This document shows, in pieces, positions 21,890 to 32,770 of a DNA stretch of 64,000 nucleotides; the first letter of the stretch is position 1, and the number at the start of each line of letters is the position of its first letter. Source of the stretch: Artemia franciscana (lineage: Eukaryota; Arthropoda; Branchiopoda; Anostraca; Artemiidae); NCBI RefSeq assembly GCF_032884065.1, contig NC_088864.1, positions 19,051,999 to 19,115,998 on the forward strand, given 5' to 3'. The notes under the pieces were generated by a model. That model was given only the letters and a program-made list of their open reading frames with translations. It did not search any database and was not told the origin of the DNA. The position numbers were made by a program, and so were the translations under genes.

Positions 21890-24130
21890 AAATTCTGGCG
21901 GTCGGTTGGTCTGTCAGTCGGTCAGTCTGTCTGTCGGTCCCAGCTTTGCTACTTTAGGCACTTCCAGGTAAGCTAGGACGATGAAATTTGGCAGGCGTAT
22001 AAGGGACTGGACCCTGATAGTACGGTTAAATTAGAAATAATGGTTTTCCCGATTTGACCATCTGGTGGGGGGGGAGTGGGGGGCCCGTTAATTCGGAAAA
22101 AATAGAAAAATAGAAGTATTTTTAACTTACGAACGGTTGATCAGATCCTAATGAAATTTGATGTTTGGAAGGATATCGTGGATGTTGAGGGGAGTTGGGA
22201 GGGGGAAACCTAAAATCTTGGAAAACCCTTAGAGTGGAGGGATCGGGATGAAACTTGGTGGGAAAAATAAGCACAAGTCCTAGATACATGATTGGTATAA
22301 CCGGAACGGATCCGCTCTGTTTGGGGTACTTTGGGGGGGGGGTTAATTCTGAAAAATAGAAAAAATTAGGTATTTTTGACTTAGGAACGGGTGATCGGAT
22401 CTCAATGAAATTTGATATTTAGAAGGATATCGTGTCTCAGAGCTCTTATTTAGATTCTGATCGGTTCTGGTGACATTGGGGGGAGTTGGGATGGGGAAAC
22501 CTAAAATCTTGCAAAACACTTAGAGTGGAGGGATCGGGATGAAACTTGGTGGGAAAAATAAGCACAAGTCCTAGATACATGATTGACATAACCGGAATGA
22601 AAAAATAGAGAAAATGAGGTACTTTTAACTTACGAACGGGTGATTGGATCTCAATGAAATTTGATATTTAGAAGGATATCGTGTCTCAAAGCTCTTATGT
22701 TAAATCCCGATCGGATCTGGTGACATTGGGGGGAGTTTGAGGTGGGGGAATCTAAAATGGAAAACGCTTAGATTGGAGGGATCGGGATGAAACTTAGTGG
22801 GAAAAATAAGCAGAAGTCTTAGATACGTGATTTACATAATTGAGAGGATCCGCTCTATTGGTGGGGGGGGGGGGTTAATTTAGCAAAATTAGAAAAAATG
22901 ACGTATTTTCAACTTAGGAATAAGTGATCGGATCTTCATGAAACTTCATATTTAGAAGGACCTCGTAACTCAGATTTCTTATTTTAAATCTCAACCGGAT
23001 CCAGCGTCATTGGGGGGGGGCAGTTGGGGGGGGGTAGAAATCTTAGAAAATACTTAAAGCGGAGAGATCAGGATGAAACTGGATGGGAAGAATAAAAACC
23101 TGTCTAAGATACGTGACTGACATAACCAAACTGGATCTGCTCTCTTTGGTGGGGGGGGGCGTAATTTTGAAAATTGAGGTATTTATAACTTACGAAAGGG
23201 TGACCAGATCTCACTGAAATTTGATATTTAGAAGGATATCGTGTCTCAGAGCTCTTACTTTAAATCCCGATTGGATCTGGTGACATTGGGGGGAATTGGG
23301 AGGGGGAATCTAAAATCTTGGAAAACACTTAGAGTGGAGGGATCGGGATGAAACTTGGTGGGAAAAATTAGCACAAGTTCTAGATACATGATTCACATAA
23401 CCGGAATGGATCTGCTCTTTTTGGGGTAGTTGGAGGGGTTAATTCTGAAAAAATAGAAAAAATGAGGTACTTTTAACTTACGAACAGGTGATCAGATCTT
23501 AATGAAATTTGATATTTAGAAGGATCTTGTGCTTTAAAGCTCTAATTTTAAATTCCGACCAGATCCTGTGACATTGGGGGGAGTTGGAGGGGAAACCAGA
23601 ATTCTTGGAAAACGTTAAAATTGGGGTATTTTTATCTTACGAATAGGTGATCGGATCTTAATGAAATTCGATATTTCGAAGGAATTCATGTCTCAGAGCT
23701 CTTATTTCAAATCCCGACCAGATCTGTTGACATTGGGGGGAGTTGGAGGGGGAAATCTTGGAAAACACTTGGAGTAGAGGAATCTGGATGAAGCTTGGTG
23801 GATAGAATAAGCAAATGTCCTTGATACGTGATTGACGTAACCGTACTGGATTCGCTCTCTTTGTGGGGGGGGGGAGGGGTTCAGTGATTTGGCGAGTTTG
23901 GTGCTTTTGGACGTGCTAGGACGATGAAAATTGGTAGGCGTGTCAGGGACCTGCACAAATTGACTTGATAAAGTCGTTTTCCCTGATTCGACCATCCGGA
24001 GGGCTAAAGGGAAAGGAAAAATTAGAAAAAATTAGGTATTTATAACTTACGAGTGAGTTATCGGATCTTAAAGAATTTTGATATTTAGAAGGACATCGTG
24101 AATCAGAGCTCTTATTTTGAATCCTGACCG
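21890..24130 (+). repeat. Tandem repeat array, 250-290-bp units with repeated header
   Basis: The landmark GATCRGATCTYAATGAAATTT occurs near 22139, 22393, 22642, 22926, 23202, 23490, 23649 and 24059, giving spacings of 254, 249, 284, 276, 288, 159 and 410. Other words repeat in fixed order: GACATTGGGGGGAGTT, AGAGTGGAGGGATCGGGATG, AACTTGGTGGGAAAAAT, ATAACCGGA and GGGGGTTAATT. A different header with GCTAGGACGATGAAA and GCGTRTMAGGGAC is found at both ends (about 21970 and 23915). A run of GTC(G/T)GTC words precedes the first header. There is no coding frame. It lies inside the predicted zinc-finger intron. Confidence 0.9.
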
Positions 24131-24345
24131 GCATTAAGCCTTTGATTTTCCTTTCAAATCAATCTATTGATTCTTAGAATTTTGTTAGAGCTCATACCAT
24201 ATGAGCTCTTGGCTCTTAGCTCTTCTTGCCTCGTCACAAGTGCCATATGAGCTCTTAGCTCTTGTATCTTGGGATATATCACTGTAAACTTTGACTCGTG
24301 TTTCTTTTTATACATTTTGAACTTGATATACTTGCCTTGTAGCAC
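24131..24345. repeat. GAGCTC-rich repeat with small palindrome
   Basis: The perfect palindrome GAGCTCATA (24188-24196), CCA, TATGAGCTC (24200-24208) is followed by a second CATATGAGCTCTTAGCTCTT at about 24242. It directly follows the satellite and may be part of the same element. Confidence 0.6.
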
Positions 24346-24940
24346 TGCAGACTGTGTCCATATACTGTGCCAAATGCTTGGTATACCATTGACCTTTTCC
24401 TTTTTTCAAGCATAAGAAAGTCTAATTTATTGCTTTTACTTTCTGTTTTATATAACCATTTTATTGTCTATCATAAAGTTTTATATCACAGATCGCGCTC
24501 AAGTTCAAAAATTTCACAAAATGATAGTGTTGACAGTGCTATACTGAGACACCGCTTTATCAGTCTTAAACTAACCTTTCTTTTATTCTTTATTTTTTTT
24601 TCTGTGATCTCTTGCACAAATTCATGTGATAGAGAACTAAGTGTAAAGCTGAAACATAAAAGAAATTGAAGCAAAAGGCTGAAAAATTACTGTATTTACT
24701 TTTTCAAATCAAAAGTAATTTTTGGGGATATTTTCAAATTAAATGCGTGTCACATGTCATCATGGCCAGACACCCCATCTATAAGTTGGGCACGTCTAAA
24801 CCCAAAATAAAATACTTCATGTAAAAACATGCTCTGTGTTATGCAAAACAAATTTCATCTTTAAATATAATTGATTACAGCTGTTCCGATGCAATAAATT
24901 AATTTTGATATAGGCTAATTTTATAATGTTCCTAAAATTT
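24346..24940. other. Intron sequence, no recognised feature
   Basis: AT-rich sequence upstream of the duplicated splice-acceptor region. The short frame at 24367-24669 has no recognisable domain. Confidence 0.4.
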
Positions 24941-25415
24941 CTCATAGCAAATAAAAGTGTAATTAGAAAAATATCTTTATGTGACAGAATTTGCAAAATA
25001 TATTTGAAAATCTGTGAGATTTTATTTATTTATTTTTTATTTTTTTTTTTTTTTTTTAATGTTGAGGTATAGTAATTTGAAGTCATTTAAATATCTTGCT
25101 ACATATAATCACTGCTGTTTTCAGTTTAATCGTTTTCTACTTATATTATAGATGTCAAAATAAGCTCCATGTTATGCAATGCTAAGTTTCTCATAGCAAA
25201 TAAAAGGGTAATTAGAAAAATATCTTTTATGTGACAGAATTTGCAAAAAATATTTGAAAATCCGTGAGAGATATGAAAGAGTACTCTTTTTTTTTAATGT
25301 TGAGACATAGTCATTTAAAGCCATTTACATATAATCACTGCTGTTTTCAGTTTAATCGTTTTCCACTTATATTTTAGATGTCAAAATAAGCTCCATGTTA
25401 TGCAATGCTAAGTTT
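24941..25415 (+). repeat. Tandem duplication carrying the splice acceptor and exon start
   Basis: Copy 1 spans 24941-25189 and copy 2 spans 25190-25415. Both run from CTCATAGCAAATAAAAG to ATGTTATGCAATGCTAAGTTT. Each contains a pyrimidine-rich tract and an AG acceptor followed by ATGTCAAAATAAGCTCC. The junction is at a shared TTT. Only the second acceptor leads into the open zinc-finger exon. The first would read into a TGA soon after the junction. Confidence 0.9.
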
Positions 25416-26303
25416 CAACCAGAGAACAATACAATTTTTAATTCTGAATTCGCGAGTGACTTCATAAACCAAGAAAGAGATCCTAAAACAAACAAAGGGA
25501 AAGTATGTCCCCCAGTGTTCTTAATGGAAGATAAGTTATCTAATGAAGCTGAATATGGCTGTTCTCCAGAAGTCAAATTGGAAGAATTTTCGACTAAGGA
25601 TGATGATGGAGAGCTTAATCTGACAGATGAACAATTGATTGTTATCTCAGACAAAATGCCAATTGCAAAAGCTACAGAGCCACAACTCCTAATATTGGAG
25701 CATCCAACTTCGTTGGACATTAATAAGACTCCTAACAGTGATTGTGAAGAATATTTTCCAAGTGGCGCAGAGACTCAAAAGCCCTTCACATGCGAATTTT
25801 GCACAAATACATTTTCGTTTAAATCTGATTTAACCCGTCACATCCGAATTCATACTGGAGAGAAGCCCTATCAATGTGATTTATGTAAAAAGAGCTTTTC
25901 CCGAAAGTATGGTTTGACATGTCACAGACTAAAACATACTGGGGAAAACCTTTTCATATGTGAAATATGCCAAAAGAAATTTTCAAGCAGGTCAAATTTG
26001 ACGTGTCATATGTCAATTCATGCGGAGGATAAACCTTTTGAATGTGAAATATGTGGAAAAAAGTTTCCTCGTAGGTGTAATTTAAATCATCATATGATCA
26101 TTCACTCTAAAGAAAAACCATACGAATGTGAAATATGTGAGAGGAGATTTCCTAAGAAATCACATTTGACATATCACAGCAGAACTCACACTGGTGAAAA
26201 ACCGTATGAATGTGATATTTGCAAAAAGAATTTTAATCGAATCTCAAATCTAAATCGTCACAAGAGAAACCATCTTGGGAAAAGCTCTATAGGTGATTAT
26301 TAA
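25378..26303 (+). CDS. C2H2 zinc-finger protein, main exon with six fingers
   Basis: This exon encodes a probable nuclear DNA-binding protein. From the ATG at 25395 it gives 302 residues. If spliced to the exon at 16559, the frame also covers the bases from 25378 and the true start is the upstream ATG. Residues 1-130 are acidic and low in structure-forming motifs (EEFSTKDDDGELN near 63-75). Six C2H2 fingers follow from residue 133 to about 293. All have C-x2-C-x12-H-x3-H, and several have TGEKPY-type linkers; the linkers after fingers 2, 3 and 4 vary. The tail is nine residues long. The stop is TAA at 26301-26303, with AATAAA at 26305-26310 right behind it. The acceptor TATTTTAG ends at 25377. 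No KRAB, BTB or ZAD domain is visible. Target genes cannot be told. Confidence 0.85.
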
Positions 26304-26310
26304 AAATAAA

Positions 26311-26924
26311 AAAAAAAAGCTATGTCACTACTCCTTTTAAACTCACCTTCGCTAACAGTTCTGTGAGTACAAAGCTTCTAAAAGAAAAAATATCAGTGAT
26401 GGAAATCGTGACTCATTGATTTTAGAAGTGATCCTCAGGAGAAGGTAGAAATATAGTAAATACTGCTTACACTAATATATTCTTCTTTAGACAGTTTCAA
26501 CCTTGTTGCTTAGCTGTTTCTTTGTGTTTGTATGTGTGCATATGTTTGGCTGCTGTACACGTGGGTGAACAGAGATCTAAGGTTTGAAAATGTTCTTTTT
26601 GATTTTTTTTTTCTGAGCAGAGAAGTTCAAAAATGCCTAAAATTTATTTTTGAAATTTGATTCTTTTAGGTAGGAAGGTACTTTGAATCCTTTCCTCCCT
26701 TCCAATGTATAAGTATGTGCATGCATGCTTTCTATTTACTTTGTGTTATGACAGTTGTGTATCCCTGCTTGGCTCATTGTGTGTGTGTGTAAGTGAATTA
26801 TTTCATTTATAAATTTACGCTATTCATATAAATTTACAATGTCATAAATTATGTTTACATAAAATACGTTGTAAGTTTATGTTTTTCTTTTGCAAATACA
26901 TAAATACGTATATATAAAAATTCT
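26311..26924. other. Downstream of the zinc-finger gene, no gene seen
   Basis: AT-rich with a short GT run near 26780. A polyadenylation site for the zinc-finger transcript may lie here, but I cannot place it. Confidence 0.4.
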
Positions 26925-27125
26925 TCTGTCATTTTTAAGAGTCAAAAGAGATTGGAGGGTAAACAACTCCTCTCACAAGCCCATTCATTTTCCAAACACA
27001 TCCAGTCAAAATTTTGAGACAGTCGTTTTGTTCAGCATAGTAGAACGGTCCAGTACCTATGTCTCTTGGGATATTGGGTTTGTCAATCCCTCACAATTAT
27101 GTAGTCAGCCCATTATGCTTCAAAA
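26925..27125 (+). repeat. Diverged relic of repeat family R
   Basis: Carries the core order AGATTGGAGGGTAAACAAC, CATCCAGTCAAAATTTTGAG and CGTTTTGTTCAGCATAGTAG with many changes from the R copies downstream. Confidence 0.6.
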
Positions 27126-27720
27126 CTAAATCAAAAGCCAGTGTGTATGTGGTTACCAATGAGAAGCCTCAGCAACATATCGAGAACGACTTGGGCTATT
27201 AAGTTGAAACTTTCGGAACTAATACTATTGCTGCTTCTGCTTACTTTTAAATATATATTAATTGTATAATTATTATTAATTGTATAGTTACAATTTAAAT
27301 AAATCACTCTTTGTGTAAGTGTATCCAATTTGTCAAAGAGCATAGAAAAACTTTTTTTGGGAACGATATTATGTTTTATTTTTAAGGTCAGTTTGAGGGG
27401 GTATAAAATTAAGTTAAACAACACTGTTTTTGAGGATTAAACATTGATATAAAAGTTTGTCCAACATAGAAATAGCATGCCAAACTATGGATTCCTATAG
27501 AAAAATCGTATAGACATAAGTTTTTTTCTACGAAAAGACTATGTCAATAAAAAACGAACAGAAGTTAATTTAAAAAACTTTTTCCGTGGAACCAGATATC
27601 CAAGAAAAGTAGAGCTCCCATCAAAAATGATCAGAAATAAAGTCAAATAATCTTTCAAGCATAAATTACCACAAACAACCATCAATAATTAAATGAAATC
27701 TAAAATGAATAGAAATCAAG
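27126..27720. other. Spacer, no recognised feature
   Basis: AT-rich, no gene found. Confidence 0.35.
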
Positions 27721-28113
27721 CAGTTCGTGGTAACGAACTGTAGTAAGGAGCGACCCAGCTCAATAGTAACCAAAACTCTAAAAAACGGAAATTGATACTA
27801 ATAGATACATCAAAAGAATTGAATTTTTAAGCTGATTTGAAATATGTAAGTTATACATATAATATATAAGTTATATAAATATATAAGTTATCAAAATTAG
27901 TCTTACCCATCAAAAGTTACGATCCTGAGAAAATTTGTCTTATTTTGGAAAATAGGGGAAACATCTCTTAAACGTCATAGTATCCTAACGAAAATCACAC
28001 CATAGCATTCGACGTATCAGAAAACCCTACTGAAAACGTTTCAAGCTCCTATCTACAAAATGTGGAATTTTGCATTTTTTGCCAGAAGACTGATCACGGG
28101 TGTGTGTTTCAAA
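27721..28113 (+). mobile_element. Family R, 5' end fragment (copy 0)
   Basis: Begins with the palindrome CAGTTCGTGGTAACGAACTG and TAGTAAGGAGCGACC, and runs to GCCAGAAGACTGATCACGG. A full copy starts immediately after, again with the palindrome, as if it had inserted into copy 0 or the two form a head-to-tail pair. Confidence 0.8.
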
Positions 28114-29800
28114 CAGTTCGTGGTAACGAACTGTAGTAAGGAGCGACCCGGCTCAATAGTAACCAAAACTCTAAAAAATGGAATTTTGATACCAATACTT
28201 ACATCAAAAGAGTCGCATTTTAATACTGATTTTAAATATATAAGTTTCATCAAGTTTAGTCTTACCCATCAAAAGTTACGAGCCTGAGAAAATTTGCGTT
28301 ATTTTAGAAAATAGGGGGAAACGCCCCCTAGAAGTTATAGAATCTTAACGAAAATCACACCATCAGATTCAGCGTATCAGAGAACCCTACTGTAGAAGTT
28401 TCAAGCTCCTATCTACACAGAAGTATTTTTTGACAGAAGGCAGATCACGGATGCGTGTTTATTTGTTTTTTTGTTTTTTTTTCCCCAGGGGTGATCGTAT
28501 CGACCCAGTTGTCCTAGAATGTTGCAAGAGGGCTCATTCTAACGGAAATGAAAAGTTCTAGTGCCCTTTTTAAGTGACCAAAAAAATTGGAAGGCACCTA
28601 GGCCCCCTCCCACGCTAATTATTTTACCAAAGTCAACGGATCAAAATTCTGAGATAGCCATTTTATTCAGCGTAGTCGAAAAACCTTATAACTATGTCTT
28701 GGGGACGACTTACCCCCCACAGTCCCCGTGGGAGGGGCAACAAGTTACAAACTTTGACCTGTGCTTACATATAGTAATGGTTATTGGGAAGTGTACAGGT
28801 GTTTTCAGGAGGATTTTTTTGTTTGGGGGGAGGGGTTGAGAAGAGGGGGATATGCTGGGGGAACTTTCCATCGCATGGGGGAAGAAAATCTCCATGAAGG
28901 GAGCGCAGGATTTACTAGCATTATTTAAAAAAAACAATGAAAAAATAAATATGAAAAAGTTCTTTCAGCTGGAAGTAAGGAACAGCATTAAAACTTAAAA
29001 CAAACAGAAATTATTACCCATATGAGGGGCTCACCTCCTCCTAATACCTTGCTCTTTACGGTAAAGCATTTTTAGTAATTTCAACTATTTATTCTACGGC
29101 TTTTGTGATTATGGGGTCATTCTTAATGAATTGGGACAAAATTTAAGCTTTAGTGTAAAGAGCGAGGATCTGACAAGGGGGCGAACCCCCTCATATATGT
29201 AATAAAAATACGAGAATGCAAAAGTTGTTTACGTAAGCTAATTTATAAGTTACGTAAATCTTTTACTAATAAAAATATTCGTAAAAAATTAAAAGTTCTA
29301 GTTGCCTTTTTAATTAACCAAAAAATCGGAGGGCAACTAGGCTTCCTCCCCCGCTCTTTTTTCTCAAAATCATTCGATCAAAATTATGAGAAAGCCATTT
29401 AGCCAAAAAAAAAAAAATGCAAATTTCGTTTTAATTATTCCTCTGCGGAGACCCAAAATCAAAACATGCATTGATTCAAAAACGTTCAGAAATTAAATAA
29501 AAAAAAACAAGTTTTTTTTAACTGAAAGTAAGGAGCGACATTAAAACTTAAAACGAACAGAAATTACTTCGTATATGAAAGAGGCTGCTTCCTCATCAAC
29601 GCCCCGCTCTTTACGCTAAAGTTTTTTACTGTTTTAAAAAGAAGAATTGAGAGAAGGAGTCAAACTTTAGCGTAAAGAGCGAGGCGTTGATGAGGAAGCA
29701 GCCTCTTTCATATACGAAGTAATTTCTGTTCGTTTTAAGTTTTAGTGTCGCTCCTTACTTTCAGTTAAAAAAAAACTTGTTTTCTTTATTTAATTTTTTT
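28114..29800 (+). mobile_element. Family R, full copy 1 (about 1.69 kb)
   Basis: The layout is: 5' palindrome CAGTTCGTGGTAACGAACTG (28114-28133), an 850-bp non-coding body, an internal hairpin region beginning with AAGTAAGGAACAGCATT near 28973, a middle part (29220-29480), and a terminal foldback with arms 29490-29626 and 29661-29800. AGTAAGGAGCGAC near the 5' end and GTCGCTCCTTACT near the 3' end are inverted, which resembles terminal inverted repeats of a DNA transposon. There is no coding frame, so it would be non-autonomous. The class is not settled. Confidence 0.8.
29490..29800. repeat. Terminal foldback of R copy 1
   Basis: Arms of about 137-140 bp are near-perfect inverted repeats with a loop of about 34 bases. 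Shared words are AAGTAAGGAGCGACATTAAA, ATACGAAGTAATTTCTG and CTTTACGCTAAAG. As RNA this would make a very long hairpin. Confidence 0.9.
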
Positions 29801-30585
29801 CAGGGGCGATCGTATTGACCCAGTGGTCCTAGAATGTCGCAAAAGGGCGTTTTCAGGTTTTTTTCTGGTTGAGGGGAGGGGGGTCGTGGGGAGGGGACTA
29901 CGTGGGATGATCTTTCCATGGAGAATTTATCATGGGGGAGAGACATTCCATGAAGGGGGCGCAGGATTTTCTAACATTCTTTAAAAAAAAACAATGAAAA
30001 AATAAATATGAAAAAGCATTTTCAACTGGATGTAAGGAGCAGCATTAAAACTTAAAGTAAACAGAAATTATTACGCATATAAGGAGACTCATGTCCTCCT
30101 AAATACCTCGCTCTTTACGCTAAAGTATTTTTCGTAATTTCAACTATTTATTTTACGACCTTTGTGATTCAGGGGCCATTCTTAAAGAATTGGGATAAAA
30201 TTTAAGCTTTACTGTAAAGACGAGGTATTGAGGAGGGGGCGACCCCTCTCATATACGTAATAAAAATATACCAATATAGAAGCTCGTTACGTAAGTTTAT
30301 TCGTAAGTTACGTATATCCTACCCCACCCCTTTTTTTCAAAATCGTCCGATCAAAACCGTGTATACCGTATATGAAAGGGGGTGTTCCCTCCTAAATGAC
30401 CCGCTTTTTACGCTAAAGTTTTTATTGTTTTAAAAAGTAGAGTTGTGACAAAGGGTCAAACTTTGGCGTTTAGGAGGGAACAGCCCCTTTCATATATAGA
30501 ATAATTTCTGTTCGTTTTAAGTTTTAATGTCGCTCCTTACTTTCAGTTGAAAAAAATTGTTTTGTTTTTATTTAATTACAATAAA
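29801..30585 (+). mobile_element. Family R, internally deleted copy
   Basis: Begins in the middle of the R body (CAGGGGCGATCGTATTGACC) and jumps within 60 bp to the later GTTTTCAGG part. The internal hairpin follows. It ends with a foldback whose left arm is shortened (about 30360-30424) and whose right arm is complete (about 30455-30585). The deletion type resembles that of non-autonomous DNA elements. Confidence 0.7.
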
Positions 30586-30639
30586 TAACCGACTCTAGCT
30601 CAAAACGGGCAGAAAATGACGTGATTGGTGCTGGCTGCC

Positions 30640-30930
30640 CACATGCCTTCTCAAGACCATAGCATAATTTGCACTTTACTAAAAAAAAAGAAAAATGACC
30701 GCGGATTGTCAGTTTAATATACATTAACTGATATTTATTCCTTGAAGTTTCAAGAATTTCTTTTTATTTGACCATATAGTCAAAATCGGGTGTAAATTGT
30801 GTTCTGTTCTTGGGAGGGCGTGGGGTTCGTCGGCACTACTCCTGTTGATGTTGGCTCGTTATGAGTTTGGCTGACAACTCCCATGCCTTCTCAAGACCAG
30901 AACATAGTTTGCATTTTTTTGAAAACAAAA
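30640..30930 (+). repeat. Direct repeat flanking R copy 2, left side
   Basis: ATGCCTTCTCAAGACCA appears near 30641 and again near 30883, each followed by a TTTGCA word. The reverse complement appears to the right of R copy 2 near 32745. Confidence 0.65.
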
Positions 30931-30984
30931 TATATTTAAGTGTTTCAATTTTTCTACTTTAATAAATCGAAATTATTAATCAAA

Positions 30985-32655
30985 CAGTTCGTGGTAACGA
31001 ACTGTAGTAAGGAGCAACCTGGCTCAATAGTAACCGAAACTCTAAAAAATGGAAAATTTTTGATACCAATAGTTACATCAAAAGAATCGCATTTTAACAC
31101 TGATTTTGAATATATAAGTTTCATCAAGTTTAGTCTTACCAATCAAAAGTTACGAGCCTGAGAAAATTTGCCTTATTTTAGAAAATAGGGGGAAACATCC
31201 CCTAAAAGTCATAGAATCTTAAAAATCACACCATCACATTCAGCGTATCAGAAAACCACAGTGTAGAAATTTCAAGCTCCTATCTACAAAAATGTGGATA
31301 TTCGTATTTTTTGCCAGGAGACGGGTCACGTGTGCGTATTTATTTGTTTGTTTGCTTGTTTTTTTTGTTTGTTTTTTTCAGGGGTGATCGTATCAACCCA
31401 GTGGTCCTAGAATGCTGTAAGAGGGCTCATTCTAACGGGAATTAAAAGTTCTACTGCCTTTTTTAAGTAACCAAAAAAACTGGAGGGCACCTAGGCCCCC
31501 TCCCACGCTCACTTTTTCCCCAAAGTCACCGGATCAAAGTTCTGAGATAGCCATTTTATTTACCATAGTAAAAAGATCCAATAACTATGTCTTTGGGGCC
31601 GACTTACTCCCCCACAGTCCCCGTGTGAGGGGCTGCAAGTTACAAACTTTGACCAGTGTTTACATGTAGTAATGGTTATTGGGAAGTGTACAGACGTTTT
31701 CAGGGGATTTTTTTGGTTTGGGGGGGAGAAGTTGAGAGGGGCTTCATGGGATGATCTTTCCATGAAGGAATTTGTCATGGGGGAAGAGAATTTTAATGAA
31801 GGGAGTGCAGGATTTTCTAGCATTATTAAAAAAAAAACAATGAAAAAATAAATATGAAAAGTTTTTTCAACTGAAAGTAAGGAGCAGCATTAAAACTTAA
31901 AACGAACAGAAATTATTATGCATATGAGGGGTTCACCTCCTCGTAATACTTCGCTCTTTACGCTAAAGTATTTTTCGCGATTTCAATTATTTATTCTACG
32001 GCCTTTGTGATTCAGGGGTCATTCTTAAGGAATTGGGACAAAATTTAAGCTTTAGTATAAAGAGTGAGGTATTGACTCATATACGTAATAAAAACATACG
32101 AATATAGCAGTTCGTTACGTAAGTTAGTTTGTAAGCTACGTATATTTTTTTACTAATTAAAACGTTCGTAAAAAATTAAAAGTTCTAGTTACCTATTTAA
32201 GTAATCAAAAAATTGAAAGGCAACTAGGCCTCCTCCCCTGCTCCTTTTTTCTCAAATCTTCCGATTAAAACTATGAGAAAGCTATTTAGCCAAAAAATTA
32301 ATATACAATTTTTGCTTTAATTATTTATGTGCGGAGATCAAAATCAAAACATGCATTAATTCAAAAACGTTCAGAAATTAAATAAAAAAACGATTTTTTT
32401 TAAACTAATATTAAGGAGCGACATTAAAACTTAAAACGGACAGAAATTACTCCGTATATGAAATGGGCTTTTCCTCCTCAATGCCCCGCTCTTTACGCTA
32501 AAGTTTTTTACTGTTTTAAAAAGTAGTCTTTAGCGTAAAGAGCGGGGTATTGAGGAGGAAAAGCCCCTTTCATTTACGGAGTAATTTCTGTTCGTTTTAA
32601 GTTCTAATGTCGCTCCTTACTTTCAGTTAAAAAAACTTGTTTTTTTATTTATACT
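30985..32655 (+). mobile_element. Family R, full copy 2 (about 1.67 kb)
   Basis: Same layout and nearly the same length as copy 1: 5' palindrome at 30985-31004, body, internal hairpin from about 31870, middle part, and terminal foldback (arms about 32375-32510 and 32528-32655). Open frames inside it, such as 30940-31161, are not conserved as proteins between copies. No transposase is encoded. Confidence 0.8.
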
Positions 32656-32770
32656 TTAAGGAATAAATATCAGCATATGCATTTTAAACTTACAATGCAC
32701 CTTCATTTGTATTTTTCGGTAATATGCGGATTGTGTTCTGGTCTTGAGAAGGCGTTGGGGTTGTCAGCCC
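32655..32770 (-). repeat. Inverted partner of the repeat left of R copy 2
   Basis: GTTCTGGTCTTGAGAAGGCG and GTTGTCAGCC are the reverse complement of sequence near 30870-30905. AGGAATAAATATCAG is the reverse complement of CTGATATTTATTCCT near 30728. R copy 2 therefore sits inside a larger inverted repeat. Confidence 0.65.

Noticed and set aside
21890-24130. CRISPR-like array
   Set aside because: Units are 250-290 bp, imperfect, without short unique spacers, and the genome is eukaryotic.
25153-25189. First copy of the acceptor as the true exon start
   Set aside because: Its frame reaches a stop soon after the duplication junction, while the second acceptor opens into the whole zinc-finger frame.
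30940-31161. Protein frame in the R copy, also at 28060-28287
   Set aside because: The frames cross the 5' palindrome of R, differ in start, and are not kept in other copies; they are by-products of a non-coding repeat.
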